Below are positions 33,757-42,539 of a stretch of DNA of 64,000 nt, piece by piece; within the stretch, counting starts at the first letter, position 1; every line of letters begins with the position of its first letter. A model generated the notes under the pieces. It made no database searches. It saw only the letters and a program-made list of their open reading frames with translations, and was not told the DNA's origin. The position numbers and the translations under genes are program-made. The DNA lies in NCBI GenBank assembly GCA_014218215.1, contig CP043652.1, forward strand, positions 2,604,001 through 2,668,000. Reading direction: 5' to 3'. The DNA comes from Geodermatophilaceae bacterium NBWT11. Lineage in GTDB: Bacteria; Actinomycetota; Actinomycetes; Mycobacteriales; Geodermatophilaceae.

Positions 33757-35340
33757 ATGGCGGACCTCTTCGACGGCTACCCCCTCGGGGAGCAGTGGGA
33801 CGAGATGTTCGGCGCACCGGCCCAACCGCGGCCGCCGTACGCCGGGCTCTTCAGCTCGCTCCAACCGATGTCCGGGGAGGAGCTCGCGGCCCGCGCGGAC
33901 GTGCTGAGCCAGACCTACCGCGACGCCGGGGTCACCTTCGCGCACGCGGGGGAGGAGCAGCCCTTCCCGCTGGACATCGTGCCGCGGGTGATCGGCAGCG
34001 ACGAGTGGGCGCACGTCGAGCGCGGGGTCGCCCAGCGGGTGCACGCCCTCGAGGCGTTCCTGGCCGACGTCTACGGCGCCGGTCAGGTGTTCGCCGACCG
34101 CATCGTCCCGCGCAGCGTGATCACCACCAGCGCGCACTTCCACCGCGCCGCGCACGGCCTGGTGCCGCCCAACGGCGTGCGGGTGCACGTCTCGGGCATC
34201 GACCTGGTCCGCGACGAGGCCGGGGACTTCCGGGTGCTCGAGGACAACCTGCGCAGCCCGTCGGGCGTCAGCTACGTGATCACCAACCGGGCGGCGATGA
34301 GCCAGGTGCTGCCCGAGCTGTTCGGGGACCACCGCATCCAGCCTGTCGCGGACTACCCGTCCAAGCTGCTCGCCGCGCTGAAGGCCTCGGCGCCGACCGG
34401 GGTGAGCGACCCGACCGTCGTCGTCCTCACCCCCGGTGTCTACAACTCGGCCTACTTCGAGCACGCCCTGCTGGCCCGCCAGATGGGCGTCGAGCTGGTC
34501 GAGGGCCGCGACCTGGTCTGCTCCGGCGGCCAGGTCAGCATGCGGACGACGGACGGCCAGCAGCGCGTGGACGTGGTCTACCGACGCATCGACGACGAGT
34601 TCCTCGACCCGGTGCACTTCCGCTCGGACTCGGTGATCGGCTGCGCCGGCGTGCTCAACGCCGCCCGCGCCGGCCGGGTGACCATCGCCAACGCGGTGGG
34701 CAACGGCGTCGCCGACGACAAGCTCATCTACACGTGGGTGCCCGACCTCATCCGCTACTACCTGGGCGAGGAGCCGGTGCTCGCCAACGCCGACACCTAC
34801 CGCCTGGACGACGCCGACGCCACCGAGTGGGTGCTGTCCAGCCTGGACCAGCTCGTGCTCAAGCCGGTCGACGGCTCCGGCGGCAAGGGCATCGTGATCG
34901 GCCCGCGTGCCGACGAGAAGACCCTGGCCGAGCTCGCGGTGAAGGTGCGCGCCTCCCCCCGGGACTGGATCGCGCAGAAGCCGATCGGGCTCTCGACGTC
35001 CCCGACGCTGATCAACGGCAAGATCGCCCCGCGGCACGTCGACCTGCGGCCCTTCGCGGTCAACGACGGCACCGACGTGTGGGTGCTGCCCGGCGGGCTG
35101 ACCCGGGTCGCGCTGCCCGAGGGCGAGCTGGTGGTCAACTCCAGCCAGGGCGGCGGGTCCAAGGACACCTGGGTCATCTCCGGTTCCCGCCCGCAGGCCG
35201 AGCCCACCCCCGACCGCACCCAGATCGAGTTCACCACCGCCGACCTGCCCGCCGAGCCCCCCGCCCAGGACCCCGGCCCGGCCAACGACAACGCCGTCGC
35301 CCAGGGCCAACAGCAGCAGCAAGGGGTGTCGCAGTGCTGA
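33757..35340 (+). CDS. Circularly permuted ATP-grasp protein
   Basis: A 527-residue protein of the circularly permuted type 2 ATP-grasp family (DUF404/DUF407, COG2308). Recognisable parts are VSGIDLVRDEAGDFRVLEDNLR, GVYNSAYFEHALLARQMGVELVEG, YRRIDDEFLDP and the nucleotide-binding loop KPVDGSGGKGIVIG. Such proteins are predicted amide- or peptide-bond ligases. The last 45 residues are a Pro/Asn/Gln-rich tail with five consecutive glutamines. The operon continues with alpha-E and transglutaminase genes, the usual partners. Confidence 0.9.
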   Translation: MADLFDGYPLGEQWDEMFGAPAQPRPPYAGLFSSLQPMSGEELAARADVLSQTYRDAGVTFAHAGEEQPFPLDIVPRVIGSDEWAHVERGVAQRVHALEAFLADVYGAGQVFADRIVPRSVITTSAHFHRAAHGLVPPNGVRVHVSGIDLVRDEAGDFRVLEDNLRSPSGVSYVITNRAAMSQVLPELFGDHRIQPVADYPSKLLAALKASAPTGVSDPTVVVLTPGVYNSAYFEHALLARQMGVELVEGRDLVCSGGQVSMRTTDGQQRVDVVYRRIDDEFLDPVHFRSDSVIGCAGVLNAARAGRVTIANAVGNGVADDKLIYTWVPDLIRYYLGEEPVLANADTYRLDDADATEWVLSSLDQLVLKPVDGSGGKGIVIGPRADEKTLAELAVKVRASPRDWIAQKPIGLSTSPTLINGKIAPRHVDLRPFAVNDGTDVWVLPGGLTRVALPEGELVVNSSQGGGSKDTWVISGSRPQAEPTPDRTQIEFTTADLPAEPPAQDPGPANDNAVAQGQQQQQGVSQC

Positions 35341-36284
35341 GCCGCATCGCCGAGTCGCTGTTCTGGATCGGGCGCTACGTAGAGCGGGCCGACGACACCG
35401 CCCGGATCCTCGACGTGCACACCCAGCGGCTGGTCGAGGACCCGTGGATCGACGAGCAGCGGGCCTGCCACAACCTGCTCGCGCTGATGGGCGTGCCCTG
35501 CCCGCTGGAGGAGGCCGACACCGAGCGGGTGCTCGGCACGCTGGCCTTCGACCGGGTGGCCCCGAGCTCGATCGTCGGTGCGCTGAGCGCGGCCCGGGAG
35601 AACGCCCGCGGCGCCCGCGAGGTGCTGTCGGCGGAGATCTGGGAGTCCCTCAACGTCACCCACAACGCGCTGCCCCAGCAGCGCACGATGGCCCGCCGCT
35701 ACGGCCCGCACTCCCTCTTCCGGTTCGTCCGGGAGCGCTCGGCCATGGTGTTCGGGCTGGCCGACGCCACGATGAGCCGGGACGAGAGCTGGCTGTTCCT
35801 CATCCTGGGCCGCTCGCTCGAGCGGGTGGACATGACCAGCCGGATGCTCTCCACCCGGGTGCTGGCCGGTGACGCGGCGCCGTCCTGGACGTTGGTGCTG
35901 CGCTCGACCGGGGCCTACGAGCCCTACCTGCGCACCTACCGGGGTGCGGTCAACTCCAGCCGGGCCGCGGAGTTCCTGCTGCTGGACCGGCTCTTCCCCC
36001 GCTCGGTGTTCGCCGCGCTGGAGCAGGCCGAGGGCTGCCTGGCCGAGCTCGAGCGCTCCAACGTCCGCGACGGGCACCGGATCGGCGTCGCGGGGGAGGC
36101 CCACCGGATCGTCGGACGGGCCCGGACGATGCTGGAGTTCATGGGCACCGACGAGATCCTCGCCAAGCTGCCCACCCGGCTCGACGAGCTGCAGCGCACC
36201 TGCTCGGCGGCCAGCGAGGCCGTGACCAGCAGGTTCTTCACCGAGCAGGCGCCCCAGGTGTGGGTGCCGGAAGGCGTGGGATGA
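35334..36284 (+). CDS. Alpha-E domain protein (COG2307)
   Basis: A 316-residue, mostly helical protein starting LSRIAESLFWIGRYVERADDTARILDVH, the hallmark of the alpha-E family. It has no known catalytic residues and always accompanies the permuted ATP-grasp protein, sometimes fused to it. The GTG start lies 7 bases inside the ATP-grasp gene, and the stop overlaps the next ATG as ATGA. It probably forms a complex with the ligase. Confidence 0.9.
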   Translation: MLSRIAESLFWIGRYVERADDTARILDVHTQRLVEDPWIDEQRACHNLLALMGVPCPLEEADTERVLGTLAFDRVAPSSIVGALSAARENARGAREVLSAEIWESLNVTHNALPQQRTMARRYGPHSLFRFVRERSAMVFGLADATMSRDESWLFLILGRSLERVDMTSRMLSTRVLAGDAAPSWTLVLRSTGAYEPYLRTYRGAVNSSRAAEFLLLDRLFPRSVFAALEQAEGCLAELERSNVRDGHRIGVAGEAHRIVGRARTMLEFMGTDEILAKLPTRLDELQRTCSAASEAVTSRFFTEQAPQVWVPEGVG

Positions 36285-37177
36285 GCCCGATGAGCGCGCA
36301 GTCCCAGACGCAGTCCCAGTCCCGCCCGGCGCCGGACCGGTGGCGGTTGCAGGTCGTGCACCGCACCCGCTTCGAGTACGCCGGGCCCGTGCGGTCCTCC
36401 TACAACGAGGCCCGGATGACCCCGGAGAACACCACCCGGCAGACCACGCTGCGCTCCCGGGTCGAGGTGGAACCGGCGGCCTCGATCCACGCCTACCGGG
36501 ACTACTGGGGCTCCACGGTCACCGCGTTCGACCTGCACGGCCCGCACCGCGAGCTGGCCGTCGTCGCCACCTCGGTGGTCGAGGCCGGGCCCGAGCCCGA
36601 CCAGGCGCCGGTGGTGTCCTGGGAGGGGCTGGCCGACGCCGACGTCGTCGACCGGTTCGGGGAGATGCTGCGGCCCACCCCGCTGACCGCGATGGACGCC
36701 CCCGTCGTCCGTGCCGTCCGCGACGTCGTCGGCGACGCCGACCCGCGCGAGGCCGGCCACCGGGTGTGCCGGTTCGTGCACGACCACATGCAGTACCTGT
36801 CCGGCTCGACGAACGTGAAGACCAACGCCATGCAGGCGTGGACGTCGGGCAAGGGCGTCTGCCAGGACATGGCGCACGTGTCGGTCGGGCTGCTGCGCTC
36901 ACTCGGCATCCCGGCCCGCTACGTGTCGGGCTACCTGCACCCCAAGCCCGGTGCGGCGATCGGCGAGCCGGTCAAGGGCGAGAGCCACGCCTGGGTCGAG
37001 TGGTGGGACGGCAGCTGGACCGGCTACGACCCCACCAACGTCGTGGAGATCGGCACCCGGCACGTGACCCTGGGTCGCGGCCGGGACTACCGCGACGTGC
37101 CCCCGCTGAAGGGGATCTTCTCCGGTCCGCGCAGCCAGGGGCACTCGGTCGTCGTGGAGGTCACCCGGCTCGCCTGA
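36281..37177 (+). CDS. Transglutaminase-like cysteine peptidase/amidase
   Basis: A 298-residue protein. A bacterial transglutaminase N-terminal domain (about 20-110: LQVVHRTRFEYAGPVRSSYNEARM) is followed by a core with the triad C194 (GKGVCQDMAHV), H236 (GESHAWVEW) and D250 (GYDPTN). It is likely to hydrolyse or transfer an amide bond, perhaps one made by the ATP-grasp partner. No signal peptide is visible, so it acts in the cytoplasm. ATGA overlap couples it to the alpha-E gene. Confidence 0.92.
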   Translation: MSPMSAQSQTQSQSRPAPDRWRLQVVHRTRFEYAGPVRSSYNEARMTPENTTRQTTLRSRVEVEPAASIHAYRDYWGSTVTAFDLHGPHRELAVVATSVVEAGPEPDQAPVVSWEGLADADVVDRFGEMLRPTPLTAMDAPVVRAVRDVVGDADPREAGHRVCRFVHDHMQYLSGSTNVKTNAMQAWTSGKGVCQDMAHVSVGLLRSLGIPARYVSGYLHPKPGAAIGEPVKGESHAWVEWWDGSWTGYDPTNVVEIGTRHVTLGRGRDYRDVPPLKGIFSGPRSQGHSVVVEVTRLA

Positions 37178-37226
37178 TGCCGGGGCCGTCGGTCCGGTGG
37201 CAGGGACCTGGGAGACTGAGGTCCTC

Positions 37227-39026
37227 ATGACGACTCCGCTCAACCTGGTCTCGCTCGAACGCGTCTCCAAGGCCCACGGCACGACCTCCCTGCTCGACGA
37301 CGTCTCCCTCGGCATCTCCGCCGGCGAGCGGATCGGCGTCGTCGGCCGCAACGGCGGGGGCAAGTCGACCCTGCTGTCGGTGCTCACCGGCGTGGAGCCC
37401 CCCGACTCCGGCCGGGTGACCATGCGCAACGACATCGCGATGGGCGTGCTCGACCAGGCCGGCACGCTGCCGGCGGGCACGACCGTGCACGACGTCGTCC
37501 TCTCCGGGTACGCCGCGGAGCACGAGTGGGCCGCCGACCCCGCCGTCCGCTCCGTGCTCACCGGCCTGGAGCTCGACCGGCTCGGCCTGGACGCCCCGGT
37601 CGCCCCGATGTCCGGTGGCGAGCGCCGCCGCGTCGCACTGGCCGCGCAGCTGGTGCGGCCGCTGGACCTGCTGGTCCTCGACGAGCCCACCAACCACCTG
37701 GACGTCGAGGGCGTCGCGTGGCTGGCCGAGTACGTCAAGCAGCGTGCCGGCGGCATGGTGGTCGTCACCCACGACCGGTGGTTCCTCGACGAGGTCTGCA
37801 CCACCACGTGGGAGGTCGCCGACGGCTCGGTCTACGCCTACGACGGCGGCTACTCCGCCTACACGCTGGCCCGGGCCGAGCGTGCCCGGATCTCCAGCGT
37901 CACCGAGGAGCGCCGGCTCAACCTGGTGCGCAAGGAACTGGCCTGGCTGCGCCGGGGCCCTCCGGCCCGCACCAGCAAGCCCAAGTTCCGGATCGATGCC
38001 GCCCAGGCGCTCATCGCCGACGAGCCGCCGGCCCGCGACAAGCTCGCGCTGTCGAACTTCGCCGCCCGCCGGCTGGGCAAGACGGTCTACGAGCTCGAGC
38101 ACGTCGACTACGCCGTCCCCACCGAGGACGGCCCGCGCACGTTGTTCGCCGACCTCGACTGGAACGTCGGCCCGGGCGACCGGATCGGCATCGTCGGGGT
38201 CAACGGCGCCGGCAAGACCTCGCTGCTCAAGCTGCTGGTGGGGGAGAACAGGCCGGACTCCGGGACGATCAAGGTCGGCCAGACCGTCTCGCAGGCCTAC
38301 CTCTCCCAGCACGTCACCGAGCTGCCGCCCAAGGCGCGCGTGCTCGAGGCCGTGCAGGACGTCGCCCGCGTGGCGCGGCTGGGCAACCAGGAGATCTCCG
38401 CGTCCACGCTGGCCGAGCGTTTCGGCTTCGCGGCGAGCCGGCAGTGGACCCCGGTCGGGGACCTCTCCGGTGGGGAGCGGCGCCGGTTGCAGCTGCTGCG
38501 CCTGCTGATGGCCGAGCCCAACGTGCTGATCCTCGACGAGCCGACCAACGACCTGGACATCGACACCCTCACCGCGCTGGAGGACCTGCTCGACTCCTTC
38601 CCCGGCACGGTGCTGGTCGTCAGCCACGACCGGTACTTCGTCGACCGGGTCTGCGACACCGTCGTCGCGCTGCTCGGTGACGGGTCCCTGGCCCAGCTCC
38701 CGGGCGGCGTCGAGGAGTACCTGCGGCGCCGCGCCGCCGGCGGTGCCCCGCTGACCACGGCGTCGGGCGCGCAGTCGGGCCTGGGGACGACGGCGCAGGC
38801 ACCGGCGGTCTCGGCCGCCGACGCCCGCGCCGCCCGCAAGGAGGTCCAGAAGCTCGAGCGCCGGATGCTCAAGCTGGACGGCGACGAGAAGAAGCTGCAC
38901 GACCAGCTCGCCGCGGCCGCGACCGACCACGCGAAGGTCGCCACCCTCAACGCCCAGCTGCTGCAGCTGCAGGCGGAGAAGGAGCAGGTCGAGACCGACT
39001 GGTTGGTCGCCTCCGACCTCGCCTAG
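37227..39026 (+). CDS. ABC-F family ATPase
   Basis: A 599-residue protein with two ATPase domains and no membrane helices. Walker A sequences are GRNGGGKST and GVNGAGKTS, signatures MSGGERRRVALAA and LSGGERRRLQLLR, and Walker B motifs LLVLDEPTNHLD and VLILDEPTNDLD. A charged linker lies between domains and a coiled-coil tail at the end. ABC-F proteins act on the ribosome, as translation factors (EttA/Uup type) or antibiotic-protection factors. The start is the ATG at 37227 with GAGGTCC before it. Confidence 0.94.
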   Translation: MTTPLNLVSLERVSKAHGTTSLLDDVSLGISAGERIGVVGRNGGGKSTLLSVLTGVEPPDSGRVTMRNDIAMGVLDQAGTLPAGTTVHDVVLSGYAAEHEWAADPAVRSVLTGLELDRLGLDAPVAPMSGGERRRVALAAQLVRPLDLLVLDEPTNHLDVEGVAWLAEYVKQRAGGMVVVTHDRWFLDEVCTTTWEVADGSVYAYDGGYSAYTLARAERARISSVTEERRLNLVRKELAWLRRGPPARTSKPKFRIDAAQALIADEPPARDKLALSNFAARRLGKTVYELEHVDYAVPTEDGPRTLFADLDWNVGPGDRIGIVGVNGAGKTSLLKLLVGENRPDSGTIKVGQTVSQAYLSQHVTELPPKARVLEAVQDVARVARLGNQEISASTLAERFGFAASRQWTPVGDLSGGERRRLQLLRLLMAEPNVLILDEPTNDLDIDTLTALEDLLDSFPGTVLVVSHDRYFVDRVCDTVVALLGDGSLAQLPGGVEEYLRRRAAGGAPLTTASGAQSGLGTTAQAPAVSAADARAARKEVQKLERRMLKLDGDEKKLHDQLAAAATDHAKVATLNAQLLQLQAEKEQVETDWLVASDLA

Positions 39027-39043
39027 GACCCGGGCCCACCCGA

Positions 39044-39104
39044 GGCAGGGGAAGCCCTGCACACACCCGTGAGCCCCGCAGGTGTGTGCAGGGCTTCCCC
39101 TGCC
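39044..39104. terminator. 24-bp perfect hairpin terminator
   Basis: Arms 39044-39067 and 39081-39104 pair without mismatch around a 13-base loop. It lies between the ABC-F stop (39026) and the converging excisionase-like gene (39112). Such a long perfect stem could also be a degenerate repeat element. Confidence 0.8.
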
Positions 39105-39111
39105 TGGGTAG

Positions 39112-39483
39112 TCAGCGCGGGGTGGCGGGGTCCTCGTGGTGGCAGCGGGCCTGGTGGGCGAGCACGTCGGAGAGCCGCAGCCGCCGGTGGCTGCCGGGCT
39201 GGTCGTAGGGGATCAGCCCGTGGTCCAGCATCCGGACCAGTGTCGGGCGGCTGACCCCGAGCAGGTCGGCGGCCTCCTGGGTGGTGACCATCCGCTCGTG
39301 CCGGCTCAGGGTGACCGCGGCGCCGTCGGTGAAGGCGTCGGCGACGAACTCCAGGGCCTCGGCCAGCTCGGTCGGCAGCGTGATCTCCGTCCCGTCCGGG
39401 CCCGTGAGCACCCACGGACCCGCGGGCAGCGGGGGCGACACGGCAGGCGGGTGCACCGTCGACTCGCGCAGGCCGTGGTCCAC
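39112..39483 (-). CDS. Excisionase/MerR-like DNA-binding protein
   Basis: A 123-residue protein. The N-terminal part (about 1-65) is a small domain of unknown fold with TELAEALEFVADAFTDGAAV. The C-terminal part is an HTH_17 excisionase-type domain, TTQEAADLLGVSRPTLVRML followed by PGSHRRLRLSDVLAHQ. In actinobacteria such proteins often are antitoxins paired with a PIN-domain toxin, but no toxin gene follows here. The GTG at 39483 lies 7 bases after a TACAGT box, suggesting a leaderless mRNA. Its target is unknown. Confidence 0.78.
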   Translation of the reverse strand: MDHGLRESTVHPPAVSPPLPAGPWVLTGPDGTEITLPTELAEALEFVADAFTDGAAVTLSRHERMVTTQEAADLLGVSRPTLVRMLDHGLIPYDQPGSHRRLRLSDVLAHQARCHHEDPATPR

Positions 39484-39563
39484 GGGGCAGACTGTAAATC
39501 GAACGAATCGAACGCGCGCGCCGTGATCACGCCCGGCCGCATCCCGAGACCCCCTGGAGACCC
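39484..39563. promoter_or_regulatory. Divergent promoter region, excisionase-like gene and mnhA
   Basis: On the minus strand, TACAGT (39491-39496) lies 7 bases before the excisionase-like GTG. The stretch is locally AT-richer and repeats TCGAACG twice (39499-39514). A 10-base perfect palindrome CGTGATCACG is at 39522-39531. GGAGA at 39556-39560 is the ribosome site of mnhA. The helix-turn-helix protein itself may bind here. Confidence 0.5.
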
Positions 39564-42539
39564 GTGGGCCTGCTCCTCCTCGCACACCTGGTGGCCGCCG
39601 TGCTGGCGCCCGTCCTGGTGCGCTGGTGGGGGCGCTCGGCCTACTACGTGCTCGCCCTGGTCCCGGCGGCCGCCTTCGGCTGGCTGATGGCCCAGCTGTC
39701 CACGGTGCTGGACGGCGGCACCGTCGACGAGGTCACCACGTGGATCCCGGCGCTGGACCTCGACGTCACCCTGCGGCTGGACGCCCTCGCGCTGTCCGTC
39801 GCCGCCCTGGTCACCGGGGTGGGCGCACTGGTCTTCGTCTACTGCGCCCGCTACTTCGAGCCCGACGACGAGGGCCTGCGGCGGTTCGCCGGCGTCCTGA
39901 TGGCCTTCGCCGGGTCGATGCTGGGCCTGGTCGTGGCCGACGACATGCTGCTGCTCTACGTGTTCTGGGAGCTGACCACGGTCTTCTCCTTCCTGCTGAT
40001 CGGTGGCAGCGGCGCCGCGGTGGCCGCCCGGCGGGCCGCCCAGCAGGCGCTGATCGTCACCACCGCCGGCGGGCTGGCGATGCTCGTTGGGCTGGTGATG
40101 ATCGGGCAGGCCAGCGGGAGCTACCTGCTCAGCGAGGTCGTGGCGGACCCGGGCACCGGCCCGGTGGTCACCGTCGGCGTGCTGCTGGTGATCGCCGGCG
40201 CGGTCACCAAGTCCGCGATGGTGCCGTTCCACTTCTGGCTGCCCGGCGCCATGCAGGCCCCCACCCCGGTCAGCGCGTACCTGCACGCCGCGGCGATGGT
40301 GAAGGGCGGCATCTACCTGATCGCCCGGCTGGCCCCCGGGTTCGCCGACACCCCCGGCTGGAAGCCCGTCGTCCTCGGGCTGGGTCTGGCCACGATGCTG
40401 CTCGGCGGCTACCGAGCTCTGCGCCAGTACGACCTCAAGCTGCTGCTGGCCTTCGGCACGGTCAGCCAGCTGGGCTTCCTCATGGTGCTGGTGGGCACCG
40501 GCAGCCGGGAGGCCGCTGCGGCCGGGATCGCGATGCTCCTGGCGCACGGGCTCTTCAAGTCCACGCTGTTCCTCACCGTCGGCGTCATCGACCACACCTG
40601 CGGCACCCGCGACCTGCGCGAGATCAACGGCCTGGGACGCCGGGTGCCGGTGCTGGCCGTCGTCGCCGGGCTGGCCGGCGCCTCGATGGCCGGGCTGCCC
40701 CCGCTGCTGGGCTTCGTCGGCAAGGAGGCGGCCTTCACCGCGTTCCTGGACGGCGGCCTGGAGAGCCGGGTCTGGGCGATGGTCACCCTGCTCGGCCTGC
40801 TGCTGGGCTCGGTGCTGACCGTGGCCTACACCGCCCGTTTCCTCTGGGGCGCCTTCGGCACCGGCGGCTCGCTGCGGCACTGTGCGGCCGACCGCCCCAG
40901 CCCCGAGCACCTGCACCGGCCGGGTCCGGCGTTCCTCGCCGCCCCCGTCGTCCTGGCGCTGCTCGGCCTGGCCGCCGGCCCGCTGAGCTCCTTCCTGGAG
41001 CCGCTGGTCGCCCCCTACGCCGATACGCTGCCGCTGGTCGCCGAGGAGGCCGAGTCCCTCGCGCTGTGGCACGGCCTGCAGCCGGCGCTGCTGCTCTCGC
41101 TGGTCACCCTGGTCGGCGGTCTGGCGCTGTTCGCCGCCCGCGACCTGGTCGCGCGGCTCCAGCGCCGGGTCGCCATGGACGCCTCGGCCGACGAGGGCTA
41201 CTGGCACACCATGCGCGGCCTGGACGTCGTCGCACAGGTCACCACCCGCACCACCCAGCGCGGCTCGCTGCCCACCTACCTGGGCGTGATCCTCGTGGTG
41301 CTGGTCGCGCTGCCCGGCTCGATCCTGGTGTTCCGGGCGCCCTGGCCCGACGACGTCCGGCTCTGGGACACCCCGGTGCAGGCCCTGGTCGGCGTCGTCG
41401 TCCTCGGGGCCGCCGCCCTGGCCGTGCGGATCCGGCAGCGGCTGTCGGCCGTGCTGGTCGTCGGCGTCACCGGCTACGGCATCGGCGTCCTCTTCGCCCT
41501 GCAGGGCGCCCCCGACCTCGCGCTCACCCAGTTCCTGGTCGAGACGCTCACCCTGGTCACGTTCGTGCTCGTGCTGCGCAAGCTGCCCAAGGACATCTCC
41601 GACCGGCACCAGGCCAAGGAACGCACCGCCCGCGGCCTCATCGCCGTCGCGGTCGGCCTGCTCATGGGCGGGGTCGGCGTGGTCGCCCTCGGCGCCCGCA
41701 CCGCGACGCCGGTCTCGGTGGACTACCCCCAGCAGGCCTACGACTTCGGCGGCGGCGAGAACATCGTCAACGTGACCCTGGTCGACATCCGGGCCTGGGA
41801 CACGATGCTCGAGGTGTCGCTGCTCGTCGTCGTCGCCACCGGCGTGGCCAGCCTGGTCTTCCTCCGCGAGCGCACCGGCGCCGTCGCCCGCGCGACCCAC
41901 GCCCCCGACGCCGGCGCCGCCGCGGCCCGCCGCGCCCCGCGCGACCGCTGGCTGGCCGCGAGCGCGACCCTGGCCCCGCAGCGCCGCTCGGTCATCCTCG
42001 AGGTGATCACCCGGGCGCTGTTCCACACGATCATCGTGCTGAGCGTCTACCTGCTGTTCAGCGGGCACAACGTGCCCGGTGGCGGCTTCGCGGGCGGTCT
42101 GGTGGCCGGGCTCGCGCTCGTGCTGCGCTACCTGGCCGGTGGCCGGTACGAGCTCGGCGAGGCGGCGCCGGTCGACCCCGGCAAGCTGCTCGGCGGCGGC
42201 CTGCTGCTGGCCGGCACCACCGGCATCGCCGGCCTCGTCCTCGGCGCCGACGCGCTGCAGACCACCATCCTCGAGCGCACCGTGCCGCTGCTGGGCGACG
42301 TCAAGCTGGTCACCTCGCTGTTCTTCGACATGGGCGTCTACCTGATCGTCATCGGCCTCGTGCTCGACGTGCTGCGCAGCCTCGGCGCGCAGATCGACGC
42401 CGACGACGAGGACGACGACCGCGAGCAGGAGGACGGCGACGGCACGGGCACCGGCGGCGTGCACCACGTCGAGGACGGCGGCCCGGTCGCGTCGTCCCGC
42501 GAGGCCTCCGGCGCCCTCGCCCCGGGAGGACCCCGATGA
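39564..42539 (+). CDS. mnhA: Mrp Na+/H+ antiporter subunit A, with B-like domain fused
   Basis: A 991-residue membrane protein. Residues about 1-620 form the NuoL-like MrpA core (proton channel helices; EAAMVKGGIYLIARL-type motif HAAAMVKGGIYLIARLAPGF). A middle DUF4040 segment follows (GAPDLALTQFLVETLTLV). The last 200 residues form an MnhB domain (HTIIVLSVYLLFSGHNVPGGGFAGGLVAG). The tail is acidic (DADDEDDDREQEDGD). Together with C-G subunits it exports Na+ in exchange for H+. No separate B gene exists, which fits the fusion. The GTG start has CTGGAGA ahead. Confidence 0.95.
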   Translation: MGLLLLAHLVAAVLAPVLVRWWGRSAYYVLALVPAAAFGWLMAQLSTVLDGGTVDEVTTWIPALDLDVTLRLDALALSVAALVTGVGALVFVYCARYFEPDDEGLRRFAGVLMAFAGSMLGLVVADDMLLLYVFWELTTVFSFLLIGGSGAAVAARRAAQQALIVTTAGGLAMLVGLVMIGQASGSYLLSEVVADPGTGPVVTVGVLLVIAGAVTKSAMVPFHFWLPGAMQAPTPVSAYLHAAAMVKGGIYLIARLAPGFADTPGWKPVVLGLGLATMLLGGYRALRQYDLKLLLAFGTVSQLGFLMVLVGTGSREAAAAGIAMLLAHGLFKSTLFLTVGVIDHTCGTRDLREINGLGRRVPVLAVVAGLAGASMAGLPPLLGFVGKEAAFTAFLDGGLESRVWAMVTLLGLLLGSVLTVAYTARFLWGAFGTGGSLRHCAADRPSPEHLHRPGPAFLAAPVVLALLGLAAGPLSSFLEPLVAPYADTLPLVAEEAESLALWHGLQPALLLSLVTLVGGLALFAARDLVARLQRRVAMDASADEGYWHTMRGLDVVAQVTTRTTQRGSLPTYLGVILVVLVALPGSILVFRAPWPDDVRLWDTPVQALVGVVVLGAAALAVRIRQRLSAVLVVGVTGYGIGVLFALQGAPDLALTQFLVETLTLVTFVLVLRKLPKDISDRHQAKERTARGLIAVAVGLLMGGVGVVALGARTATPVSVDYPQQAYDFGGGENIVNVTLVDIRAWDTMLEVSLLVVVATGVASLVFLRERTGAVARATHAPDAGAAAARRAPRDRWLAASATLAPQRRSVILEVITRALFHTIIVLSVYLLFSGHNVPGGGFAGGLVAGLALVLRYLAGGRYELGEAAPVDPGKLLGGGLLLAGTTGIAGLVLGADALQTTILERTVPLLGDVKLVTSLFFDMGVYLIVIGLVLDVLRSLGAQIDADDEDDDREQEDGDGTGTGGVHHVEDGGPVASSREASGALAPGGPR

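Noticed and set aside
39044-39104. The 24-bp hairpin as a third copy of R1 or R2
   Set aside because: Its arms share no core with either family; it is treated as an ordinary, if long, terminator.
39306-42467. Open frame of over 1000 codons on the minus strand opposite mnhA
   Set aside because: Its translation is rich in Arg, Gly, Gln and His without any domain, and it mirrors codon bias of mnhA. Long antisense frames are expected at this GC content.
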